Source: Rhodotorula mucilaginosa
Lineage: Eukaryota > Basidiomycota > Microbotryomycetes > Sporidiobolales > Sporidiobolaceae
Reading direction: 5' to 3'
NCBI GenBank assembly: GCA_034406715.1
Contig: CP137867.1
Span: 496,001-560,000 of the forward strand
Length of the DNA stretch: 64,000 nucleotides
How positions within the stretch are numbered: the stretch's first letter is position 1; every line of letters begins with the position of its first letter. Position numbers and translations under genes: made by a program. Below, piece by piece: positions 21,625 through 31,008 of this stretch. The notes below the pieces were generated by a model that saw nothing but the letters and a program-made list of their open reading frames with translations, had not been told where the DNA came from and searched no databases.

Positions 21625-24243
21625 TTAGAATCGATCGAGGTAACGCCGAGATGCCCTGCTCGAACTCCGCCTCGGTAGCAGGGGCGCATGTACGCTTCGT
21701 TCGCTCGAAACGGATCGACCGGGAGAAAGGGCTTGATGCGACCTCGGAGGACCGATTTCTCCGGCGTATCGGAGGGCGGCGAGCCTGTCCTCGCCCAGAG
21801 GAATGATTGAAACAGGTCTCGGGTCGTTGGAGGCCAAACTGGGTCGTCTCGACCGTGTTGATCGCCCACGTGGCGGGGACGGGTCGGGAGACGACGAAAT
21901 AGGCGGGCCTTGGCTTCCGAGTAACGTCACCGAGGGGTCCTCCTCCAAGAGTGGCCCGCGGGACGTGGGCCTTCTGCCGGTGCCGTGATGGTGTGTGGAG
22001 GAAAGCGTCGAGCGTCGCGACCGTGTTGGCCGGCCTCGCGGGTCCTGCTCTTGCGAGCTGCCGTCCTCTGGGAACGGCGAGCGGGACGTGGGCCTTCTGC
22101 CGATGCCGGAAGTGGGACCAGGGGAAAGCGTCGAGGGTCTGCTGCTGACAGTCGAACGACGACGACTGGAGGAACACGTTTGGGAAGTCGTGGTGCTGGT
22201 CTCGGAGGAAGATTCGTCTTCCTCCGACGATTGCTCCGCCAGTTGATTTTGTCCCGTAGCATCCCCTCGGTTGAACTCCTTGTTGCCGAAGATGGAGTGG
22301 CGGAGTCTGGAGATGAAGGAGTTGCTGTGTGTCGTCTCGTTCCGGCTTCGATAATAGGCCGACTCGTTCACGACGCAACGAACCGCCGTCAAGGCGCCAC
22401 CGACCGTGCCCTGTGATACAGAAAATCGGCGTCGTCAGAGTACGTTCGGTAGAGGAGAACCCGCTGCCGAACTCACGACGCAAGCGGCGACCTGACCGTA
22501 ATCGAAGGGATTGTCGCCGACCATGACGAACTTTTGCAGGGCAATAATGTAGAGGGTGACGTAGGCACTGAACCATACAAAGTAGACAACGGACGAGGCG
22601 GACCACCGGACAATCTCGCGCTTGCGCGACCAGCCTTGCTTGACGGGATGAACGGCTTTCATCAACCGAAGCCAATGCGTAAGCCCGGCAACGCTGTTCA
22701 GAAGAAGCATCAGTGCGTGTGCGTGAAGAGCTCGCTCAAAGACCCGCGCTCGTACGTACATCTGCAGAGGGTCCCGTCGGTAGCGTGGTTTCTCTGATCC
22801 GTCCTCGGGCTTCGGGCCCCTAGGACTCCATTTGATGAGCGAAGCCAAGAACAGCCACCAGAGCAGGAACATGGCCGCCCAGTGAAGGATCGCCACGATC
22901 CCGACCACGCGACTCCAGTATGCGATGGGCAGATCGCCGGAGCAGTTTTGCTGGAATGCGTCGGTTGCGCCAGCGGTGAGCGACATGATGAGCAAGAAGG
23001 CCCAGATGATGATGTGTATACCGAAGACGCCGAGTACGATCTGCACGGATGAAGAGGGCTCAGGTTTGGGAAGGCATCCGGCTGTTTCGAGGAAAGGGAG
23101 CACTCACGATCGGCAGGTACCTACGAGGGACCATGCCACCGAAGATCTTGGACTTTTTGATGAGCTTGTCGAGAACCACTCGATGGTCCACATCGTAATG
23201 CCCGTGGAAATGTTCCTTGTGCTCGACAGGGAAATGTTCCTTGAGCTCGATCGGAAGTCGGGCGGGGTTCGCCTTGACCTTCTCCTCAAGCTTGTCGATG
23301 AGATATTGCCCCCACAGGGCGATGTAGGAGTTGTAGTCGAGATTCTGAACCAGAGCCGTGGTGGGTCAGCCTCCTGGCAAGTCCTCGAAGCCTCGGCGGG
23401 GAGATGCGGATGACGCACGTGCATGAATTCCACCTCGACCGTGCATGCCGCCACGGTGACCGGTAAACAACTCATGACCGCGAGAGGGACGAACGCAGCG
23501 TGGAACCTATTCACCCTGAAGAGTCAGCACCAGTACAAGCGGCGAGGATCATGAGCGTGCGACTTGCTCTGTCAGGCGATTCTCCGTGAGCAGCAATCGG
23601 AAGAGGAGGGCGACACACGCGCCATCGGTAGAGAGAAGCTGCCAGAGTATGTTGTACGGCGCCTCGCTCTTCCACAGGAAAGTCACAAGCATGTTCATCT
23701 GCCGGAACAGCGTGTCAGCCTCGCCGAGGACGTTCTGGGCAAAGAGGGCTGCACGAAGCACTCACCATCGTCCCAACGGTGAAGCTGCTCGAGCAAGACA
23801 AGAATCGGGTTCAGCGAAGTCGAGGTCAGCGGAGTCGAGGTTAGCGGAGTCGAGTTTAGCGCAAAGACAAGAGTCAGCAAGTCTAGCGCAATCCAGCTCA
23901 TCGCAGGTGCGTCGAGACTTGGAAAGACTACGCACGCTATGATGGTACCCGGTCCTGTCAGGAGATGCTCAATCGTCAGCCGCTGCGAGTGGCGAGGCAT
24001 TTCTTCCGCAGCGCGAAGCGGACGTACCGGTGATGGGCGCGTTTGGGCAGAGCGCGCCACAGCATCGGTCGCCAGCAGAGAGGGAGCACCATTGCGACTA
24101 GATCGCCGTGAACCCGTATCAGCTTGCTGCGGGGGGCTTTGGTCCACTGTGAACGGACGTACGATACTCTGGTTGTTTCGGCAAGTCCCCGCCATGAACG
24201 CCTGTTGGGCGAGCGCGGGCCAGTGGTACCCGACGCCACTCAT
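21625..24243 (-). CDS. Gene B copy 1: unrecognised seven-membrane-segment protein with long Ser/Arg-rich tail
   Basis: Seven exons: 24243-23936, 23784-23766, 23698-23568, 23515-23419, 23344-23108, 23040-22477 and 22410-21625, giving 713 residues. It is a paralogue of gene A. Hydrophobic segments lie at roughly 97-120 (PGTIIAFTVGTMMNMLVTF), 128-150 (LLSTDGACVALLFRLLL), 155-180 (AAFVPLAVMSCLPVTVAAC), 264-288, 306-330, 408-432 and 442-465. A charged loop sits between segments 3 and 4. A hydrophilic tail of about 250 residues carries degenerate repeats containing GRRPTSR and RSRRSTLSS that could be kinase targets. One exon is only 19 nt. The intron 23516-23567 has a GC-AG border (donor GCAAGT). 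The 151-nt intron 23785-23935 contains a 15-bp minisatellite. The ATG at 24243 gives about 95 low-complexity residues before segment 1; a later start at MPRHSQR is possible. No function is assigned. Confidence 0.68.
23811..23860. repeat. 15-bp intronic minisatellite in gene B (copies in all three units)
   Basis: Three consecutive 15-bp units (TCAGCGAAGTCGAGG and two variants) plus a partial fourth lie in the intron 23785-23935. On the gene strand each unit carries a CTGAC- or CTAAC-like string resembling fungal branch points. The same block is at 28503-28552 and 33195-33244. Confidence 0.8.
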
Positions 24244-25206
24244 GGTCAGATTTGTAGAGCGTGTTGTTGGTCGAGGATCGGATGGGCTGCACGAGAGGAG
24301 GTGGGCAAGGAGGGAGTGCGTTGGGGGAAGGAGAATCCGGCGGCCCAGAAATTCGGCGGAACAGTCTCCGGCGGAAAACTTGGGCGCGCTGCAGCGAGCC
24401 GCGTGGCTGTCGGTCCGCGGCCTTGAAGTAGCGTACCGAGGCGTGGGCGCCTTGCCGAGTGAGCCTTGAGAGCGTGTGGGCAAACGGGAACGAGCTGAGG
24501 GAAGCAAGGTCGGAAGCAAGGGTGGAACTGCAGCTATAGCCTTTCGCTGCACCTTCAAGAGGGAAGCCTACGCTGTAGGGGCACTACGTAAGCCGTATAT
24601 TCCCCCCACGCGCCGCGGCGACGGACGCGTCGGCTTGTCCGCGGACTCGTCAGGCGGGGGGGCTGAAAGACAGGAGCCTGAGCGCCGAACAGGCCGTGCT
24701 ACAGCCGGCGATCGATGGCGGCACGCCGCGCTGTTCGTGTCGGGGAGCATATAGCCGTAAAGCTTTCTGATCGAGTCCGGGATGGCCGCCATATCGGCCA
24801 GTGAGTAGATGGCGAGACGGTCAGACGGAGCATTGACATCAAGCCCACCCCCGGAGCAGCGGTCAGGAGCTTCTCGGGACTCGTGTACGCGAGTCCAACC
24901 CAATGGAATAGCCATAGCGGTCCTTGCATGGCTGGGTCGAGGTACGGGGAAGCGCGGAGGGGGAACTGCGAGCTGGCCTTGCTGATGAGATCCATGAAAC
25001 GTCCTGCTCCGCTCATACACGGTCTTCGCTCGCGGTCCACGAGTAGTGGGACAACGCCTGCGCGATCGTGCGTCCGGAGCACCCCAGTGACCGAGCTGTA
25101 TCGCCCTCGCCGCTTTCTGCTTTTCCCCCCCGGCCGGCTCCCTCCCGATCGACCGAAACGACACCGCAACAGCGAACATGGACACCTTTGCAAGCTCACA
25201 GCACGC
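24244..25206. other. Gene B upstream region (unit right end)
   Basis: About 960 bp upstream of gene B copy 1, repeated in the other units. It carries the promoter of B and the doubtful ORF pair at 24568-25016. It ends at the tandem junction 25206/25207, beyond which truncated gene A copy 2 begins on the same strand. Confidence 0.5.
24568..25016 (-). pseudogene. Possible decayed small gene in the repeat unit
   Basis: From an ATG at 25016 the minus strand reads MSGAGRFMDLISKASSQ and continues through PAMQGPLWLFHWVGLAYTSP. About 170 nt downstream, after a G-rich run, the gene-like reading moves to another frame (SDRLAIYSLADMAAIPDSIR, LYGYMLPDTNS) and stops at 24568. The two stretches look more like protein than chance, but I recognise no family. 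The apparent break is shared by all copies (29260-29708 and 33952-34400), so it predates the triplication or the reading is wrong. An unrecognised intron or simple chance ORFs are equally possible. Confidence 0.2.
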
Positions 25207-25265
25207 GCAAAAGTTGTCAGCAGGTCAGAATGGCTGTCGTGAGGGTGCAGGGATTGGGGACTGAC

Positions 25266-25865
25266 AAGGTATGGCAAGCGCGCGATACAGCACGCCACGA
25301 TGATGGGGACCGACGAGATGACCGTAAGAGGGACGAAACTGTAGTGGAAAAGCGTAAGGCGGTTCTTGGGCTCGAGGAAGCGATGAAGCAATCCGACAAC
25401 GGCGCCGTCCGCGCTCAAGAGCTGGAAACTGAGGAAGTGTCGAGCTCGATCAGCGCCGAAGGCTATAGCAATAGCGCTCTCGACCTACCCAAGCGTGTAG
25501 GGTGTTTCCGTTTTCCAAGTCCTGGCAAATCCGAGGAGGATAATGCTGCCCAGTACCGTTCTACGGCAAAAGTCCAGTCAGAAAGAGCAACCAACGCCTT
25601 TTCACGACCGTGGCATAGCCCAGACTTACCCGAGGAAAGTACCGGGCCCCGTGATGGGGATATTTTGGCAAAGTCCTGGAGACTATAGGTCAGGAAGCCC
25701 GGTGGGGCTGATGGAAGGTACCTCTGAGTGTGAAACTTACCGCAACATACGTCGTGGCTCGTGGCACACCATTGCCCCTTTACCCGTTATGTCAGCACCC
25801 TCATGCAGAGCAGGATACCTCATCCAGAAGACGTACGACGGTAAGGCCGCCAGAACAGGTGGCAT
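25266..25865 (-). pseudogene. Gene A copy 2, truncated to exons 1-5 (three membrane segments)
   Basis: Exons equivalent to A exons 1-5 lie at 25865-25837, 25777-25741, 25682-25630, 25560-25489 and 25428-25266. They encode about 118 residues covering membrane segments 1-3. The donor after exon 5 (GTCAGT at 25265) is kept. The rest of its intron and exons 6-11 are replaced, past the junction at 25206, by the region upstream of gene B copy 1. Without splicing, translation would continue into unrelated frame. It could be inert, encode a short three-segment protein, or splice into the B gene downstream. Confidence 0.65.
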
Positions 25866-26316
25866 TGAAAGCCTGCGGAACGTAGGGTCAGAGGCGCTTG
25901 CTGTGGGTCCTTCGAAACAGCTCACCTCTTGCGCGTTCCACATCGCGTTCAGCGGTGCAGGAGAAAGAGTCGCAAGTGACGGATGGGACACAGGGCAGCC
26001 TGCAACTTCGCCTATTCCCACACCTCTCAGCGCGGGGGAGTGAGCGGGGCGGGGGGCAATTGAATCCGGACAAGCCGCGGAGCTTGGCTCCTGTCGCCGA
26101 TGCATCGATGCATGGTACAAGCTGGTCGCATGACAGAGGTACGGGCCATGCGCGGGTATAGCGATCTGAAGAAAAAGACTTGATCCGTGGAACCGTAGGC
26201 TATCGAGAGAAAGGGAAAGGGTGATTCTTGTTCAGTTCGGCAACGGTTTACAAAAGACAAGGAGTTACAAACGAGATTGCTACGAAGGCTGGAACCAAGT
26301 CGTTATGTCGTCCCAG

Positions 26317-28935
26317 TTAGAATCGATCGAGGTAACGCCGAGATGCCCTGCTCGAACTCCGCCTCGGTAGCAGGGGCGCATGTACGCTTCGTTCGCTCGA
26401 AACGGATCGACCGGGAGAAAGGGCTTGATGCGACCTCGGAGGACCGATTTCTCCGGCGTATCGGAGGGCGGCGAGCCTGTCCTCGCCCAGAGGAATGATT
26501 GAAACAGGTCTCGGGTCGTTGGAGGCCAAACTGGGTCGTCTCGACCGTGTTGATCGCCCACGTGGCGGGGACGGGTCGGGAGACGACGAAATAGGCGGGC
26601 CTTGGCTTCCGAGTAACGTCACCGAGGGGTCCTCCTCCAAGAGTGGCCCGCGGGACGTGGGCCTTCTGCCGGTGCCGTGATGGTGTGTGGAGGAAAGCGT
26701 CGAGCGTCGCGACCGTGTTGGCCGGCCTCGCGGGTCCTGCTCTTGCGAGCTGCCGTCCTCTGGGAACGGCGAGCGGGACGTGGGCCTTCTGCCGATGCCG
26801 GAAGTGGGACCAGGGGAAAGCGTCGAGGGTCTGCTGCTGACAGTCGAACGACGACGACTGGAGGAACACGTTTGGGAAGTCGTGGTGCTGGTCTCGGAGG
26901 AAGATTCGTCTTCCTCCGACGATTGCTCCGCCAGTTGATTTTGTCCCGTAGCATCCCCTCGGTTGAACTCCTTGTTGCCGAAGATGGAGTGGCGGAGTCT
27001 GGAGATGAAGGAGTTGCTGTGTGTCGTCTCGTTCCGGCTTCGATAATAGGCCGACTCGTTCACGACGCAACGAACCGCCGTCAAGGCGCCACCGACCGTG
27101 CCCTGTGATACAGAAAATCGGCGTCGTCAGAGTACGTTCGGTAGAGGAGAACCCGCTGCCGAACTCACGACGCAAGCGGCGACCTGACCGTAATCGAAGG
27201 GATTGTCGCCGACCATGACGAACTTTTGCAGGGCAATAATGTAGAGGGTGACGTAGGCACTGAACCATACAAAGTAGACAACGGACGAGGCGGACCACCG
27301 GACAATCTCGCGCTTGCGCGACCAGCCTTGCTTGACGGGATGAACGGCTTTCATCAACCGAAGCCAATGCGTAAGCCCGGCAACGCTGTTCAGAAGAAGC
27401 ATCAGTGCGTGTGCGTGAAGAGCTCGCTCAAAGACCCGCGCTCGTACGTACATCTGCAGAGGGTCCCGTCGGTAGCGTGGTTTCTCTGATCCGTCCTCGG
27501 GCTTCGGGCCCCTAGGACTCCATTTGATGAGCGAAGCCAAGAACAGCCACCAGAGCAGGAACATGGCCGCCCAGTGAAGGATCGCCACGATCCCGACCAC
27601 GCGACTCCAGTATGCGATGGGCAGATCGCCGGAGCAGTTTTGCTGGAATGCGTCGGTTGCGCCAGCGGTGAGCGACATGATGAGCAAGAAGGCCCAGACG
27701 ATGATGTGTATACCGAAGACGCCGAGTACGATCTGCACGGATGAAGAGGGCTCAGGTTTGGGAAGGCATCCGGCTGTTTCGAGGAAAGGGAGCACTCACG
27801 ATCGGCAGGTACCTACGAGGGACCATGCCACCGAAGATCTTGGACTTTTTGATGAGCTTGTCGAGAACCACTCGATGGTCCACATCGTAATGCCCGTGGA
27901 AATGTTCCTTGTGCTCGACAGGGAAATGTTCCTTGAGCTCGATCGGAAGTCGGGCGGGGTTCGCCTTGACCTTCTCCTCAAGCTTGTCGATGAGATATTG
28001 CCCCCACAGGGCGATGTAGGAGTTGTAGTCGAGATTCTGAACCAGAGCCGTGGTGGGTCAGCCTCCTGGCAAGTCCTCGAAGCCTCGGCGGGGAGATGCG
28101 GATGACGCACGTGCATGAATTCCACCTCGACCGTGCATGCCGCCACGGTGACCGGTAAACAACTCATGACCGCGAGAGGGACGAACGCAGCGTGGAACCT
28201 ATTCACCCTGAAGAGTCAGCACCAGTACAAGCGGCGAGGATCATGAGCGTGCGACTTGCTCTGTCAGGCGATTCTCCGTGAGCAGCAATCGGAAGAGGAG
28301 GGCGACACACGCGCCATCGGTAGAGAGAAGCTGCCAGAGTATGTTGTACGGCGCCTCGCTCTTCCACAGGAAAGTCACAAGCATGTTCATCTGCCGGAAC
28401 AGCGTGTCAGCCTCGCCGAGGACGTTCTGGGCAAAGAGGGCTGCACGAAGCACTCACCATCGTCCCAACGGTGAAGCTGCTCGAGCAAGACAAGAATCGG
28501 GTTCAGCGAAGTCGAGGTCAGCGGAGTCGAGGTTAGCGGAGTCGAGTTTAGCGCAAAGACAAGAGTCAGCAAGTCTAGCGCAATCCAGCTCATCGCAGGT
28601 GCGTCGAGACTTGGAAAGACTACGCACGCTATGATGGTACCCGGTCCTGTCAGGAGATGCTCAATCGTCAGCCGCTGCGAGTGGCGAGGCATTTCTTCCG
28701 CAGCGCGAAGCGGACGTACCGGTGATGGGCGCGTTTGGGCAGAGCGCGCCACAGCATCGGTCGCCAGCAGAGAGGGAGCACCATTGCGACTAGATCGCCG
28801 TGAACCCGTATCAGCTTGCTGCGGGGGGCTTTGGTCCACTGTGAACGGACGTACGATACTCTGGTTGTTTCGGCAAGTCCCCGCCATGAACGCCTGTTGG
28901 GCGAGCGCGGGCCAGTGGTACCCGACGCCACTCAT
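26317..28935 (-). CDS. Gene B copy 2: seven-membrane-segment protein
   Basis: Whole copy of gene B at +4,692, with exons 28935-28628, 28476-28458, 28390-28260, 28207-28111, 28036-27800, 27732-27169 and 27102-26317. It encodes 713 residues. The only coding change noticed against copy 1 is Ile to Val in membrane segment 4 (codon covering 27699). Splice sites, including the GC donor and the intronic minisatellite, are unchanged. Confidence 0.66.
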
Positions 28936-29957
28936 GGTCAGATTTGTAGAGCGTGTTGTTGGTCGAGGATCGGATGGGCTGCACGAGAGGAGGTGGGCAA
29001 GGAGGGAGTGCGTTGGGGGAAGGAGAATCCGGCGGCCCAGAAATTCGGCGGAACAGTCTCCGGCGGAAAACTTGGGCGCGCTGCAGCGAGCCGCGTGGCT
29101 GTCGGTCCGCGGCCTTGAAGTAGCGTACCGAGGCGTGGGCGCCTTGCCGAGTGAGCCTTGAGAGCGTGTGGGCAAACGGGAACGAGCAGAGGGAAGCAAG
29201 GTCGGAAGCAAGGGTGGAACTGCAGCTATAGCCTTTCGCTGCACCTTCAAGAGGGAAGCCTACGCTGTAGGGGCACTACGTAAGCCGTATATTCCCCCCA
29301 CGCGCCGCGGCGACGGACGCGTCGGCTTGTCCGCGGACTCGTCAGGCGGGGGGGCTGAAAGACAGGAGCCTGAGCGCCGAACAGGCCGTGCTACAGCCGG
29401 CGATCGATGGCGGCACGCCGCGCTGTTCGTGTCGGGGAGCATATAGCCGTAAAGCTTTCTGATCGAGTCCGGGATGGCCGCCATATCGGCCAGTGAGTAG
29501 ATGGCGAGACGGTCAGACGGAGCATTGACATCAAGCCCACCCCCGGAGCAGCGGTCAGGAGCTTCTCGGGACTCGTGTACGCGAGTCCAACCCAATGGAA
29601 TAGCCATAGCGGTCCTTGCATGGCTGGGTCGAGGTACGGGGAAGCGCGGAGGGGGAACTGCGAGCTGGCCTTGCTGATGAGATCCATGAAACGTCCTGCT
29701 CCGCTCATACACGGTCTTCGCTCGCGGTCCACGAGTAGTGGGACAACGCCTGCGCGATCGTGCGTCCGGAGCACCCCAGTGACCGAGCTGTATCGCCCTC
29801 GCCGCTTTCTGCTTTTCCCCCCCGGCCGGCTCCCTCCCGATCGACCGAAACGACACCGCAACAGCGAACATGGACACCTTTGCAAGCTCACAGCACGCGC
29901 AAAAGTTGTCAGCAGGTCAGAATGGCTGTCGTGAGGGTGCAGGGATTGGGGACTGAC

Positions 29958-30557
29958 AAGGTATGGCAAGCGCGCGATACAGCACGCCACGATGATGGGG
30001 ACCGACGAGATGACCGTAAGAGGGACGAAACTGTAGTGGAAAAGCGTAAGGCGGTTCTTGGGCTCGAGGAAGCGATGAAGCAATCCGACAACGGCGGCGT
30101 CCGCGCTCAAGAGCTGGAAACTGAGGAAGTGTCGAGCTCGATCAGCGCCGAAGGCTATAGCAATAGCGCTCTCGACCTACCCAAGCGTGTAGGGTGTTTC
30201 CGTTTTCCAAGTCCTGGCAAATCCGAGGAGGATAATGCTGCCCAGTACCGTTCTACGGCAAAAGTCCAGTCAGAAAGAGCAACCAACGCCTTTTCACGAC
30301 CGTGGCATAGCCCAGACTTACCCGAGGAAAGTACCGGGCCCCGTGATGGGGATATTTTGGCAAAGTCCTGGAGACTATAGGTCAGGAAGCCCGGTGGGGC
30401 TGATGGAAGGTACCTCTGAGTGTGAAGCTTACCGCAACATACGTCGTGGCTCGTGGCACACCATTGCCCCTTTACCCGTTATGTCAGCACCCTCATGCAG
30501 AGCAGGATACCTCATCCAGAAGACGTACGACGGTAAGGCCGCCAGAACAGGTGGCAT
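29958..30557 (-). pseudogene. Gene A copy 3, truncated to exons 1-5
   Basis: Exons lie at 30557-30529, 30469-30433, 30374-30322, 30252-30181 and 30120-29958. As in copy 2, exons 6-11 are missing because the junction at 29898/29899 falls in the following intron. It carries a Gly to Ala change in membrane segment 2 (30097) and a donor changed from GTAAGT to GTAAGC after exon 2 (30427). Both fit relaxed constraint but are also tolerable. Confidence 0.65.
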
Positions 30558-31008
30558 TGAAAGCCTGCGGAACGTAGGGTCAGAGGCGCTTGCTGTGGGT
30601 CCTTCGAAACAGCTCACCTCTTGCGCGTTCCACATCGCGTTCAGCGGTGCAGGAGAAAGAGTCGCAAGTGACGGATGGGACACAGGGCAGCCTGCAACTT
30701 CGCCTATTCCCACACCTCTCAGCGCGGGGGAGTGAGCGGGGCGGGGGGCAATTGAATCCGGACAAGCCGCGGAGCTTGGCTCCTGTCGCCGATGCATCGA
30801 TGCATGGTACAAGCTGGTCGCATGACAGAGGTACGGGCCATGCGCGGGTATAGCGATCTGAAGAAAAAGACTTGATCCGTGGAACCGTAGGCTATCGAGA
30901 GAAAGGGAAAGGGTGATTCTTGTTCAGTTCGGCAACGGTTTACAAAAGACAAGGAGTTACAAACGAGATTGCTACGAAGGCTGGAACCAAGTCGTTATGT
31001 CGTCCCAG

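Larger units (their letters stand above)
20515..25206. repeat. Tandem segmental repeat, copy 1 of 3 (4,692 bp)
   Basis: Sequence from 20515 (GCAAAAGTTGTC) to 25206 (CACAGCACGC) recurs at offsets of exactly 4,692 and 9,384 bp. It holds exons 1-5 of gene A, all of gene B and about 1 kb upstream of B. The left edge matches copy 2 from 20515 onward and differs at 20514. There are no terminal inverted repeats, no long terminal repeats and no transposon gene. This is a direct segmental duplication, not a mobile element. Copy 1 differs from copies 2 and 3 at 20721, 21488, 23007 and 24496 by my reading. Confidence 0.97.
25207..29898. repeat. Tandem segmental repeat, copy 2 of 3 (4,692 bp)
   Basis: Direct repeat of 20515-25206 at an offset of exactly 4,692 bp. 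The junction 25206/25207 joins the unit's right end (CACAGCACGC) to its left end (GCAAAAG). Neither outer flank matches across the junction, so no microhomology is evident. By my reading it differs from copy 1 at only four positions. Confidence 0.97.

Noticed and set aside
21611-22675. A 354-codon frame antisense to, or shifted from, gene B
   Set aside because: It overlaps the well-supported B exons in another frame, and its protein is Arg/Pro/His-rich with no motif. The same shadow appears in every copy.
24568-25016. A mitochondrial pyruvate carrier-like gene
   Set aside because: A vague resemblance around the FHWVG segment, but key family motifs are absent and the frame is broken.
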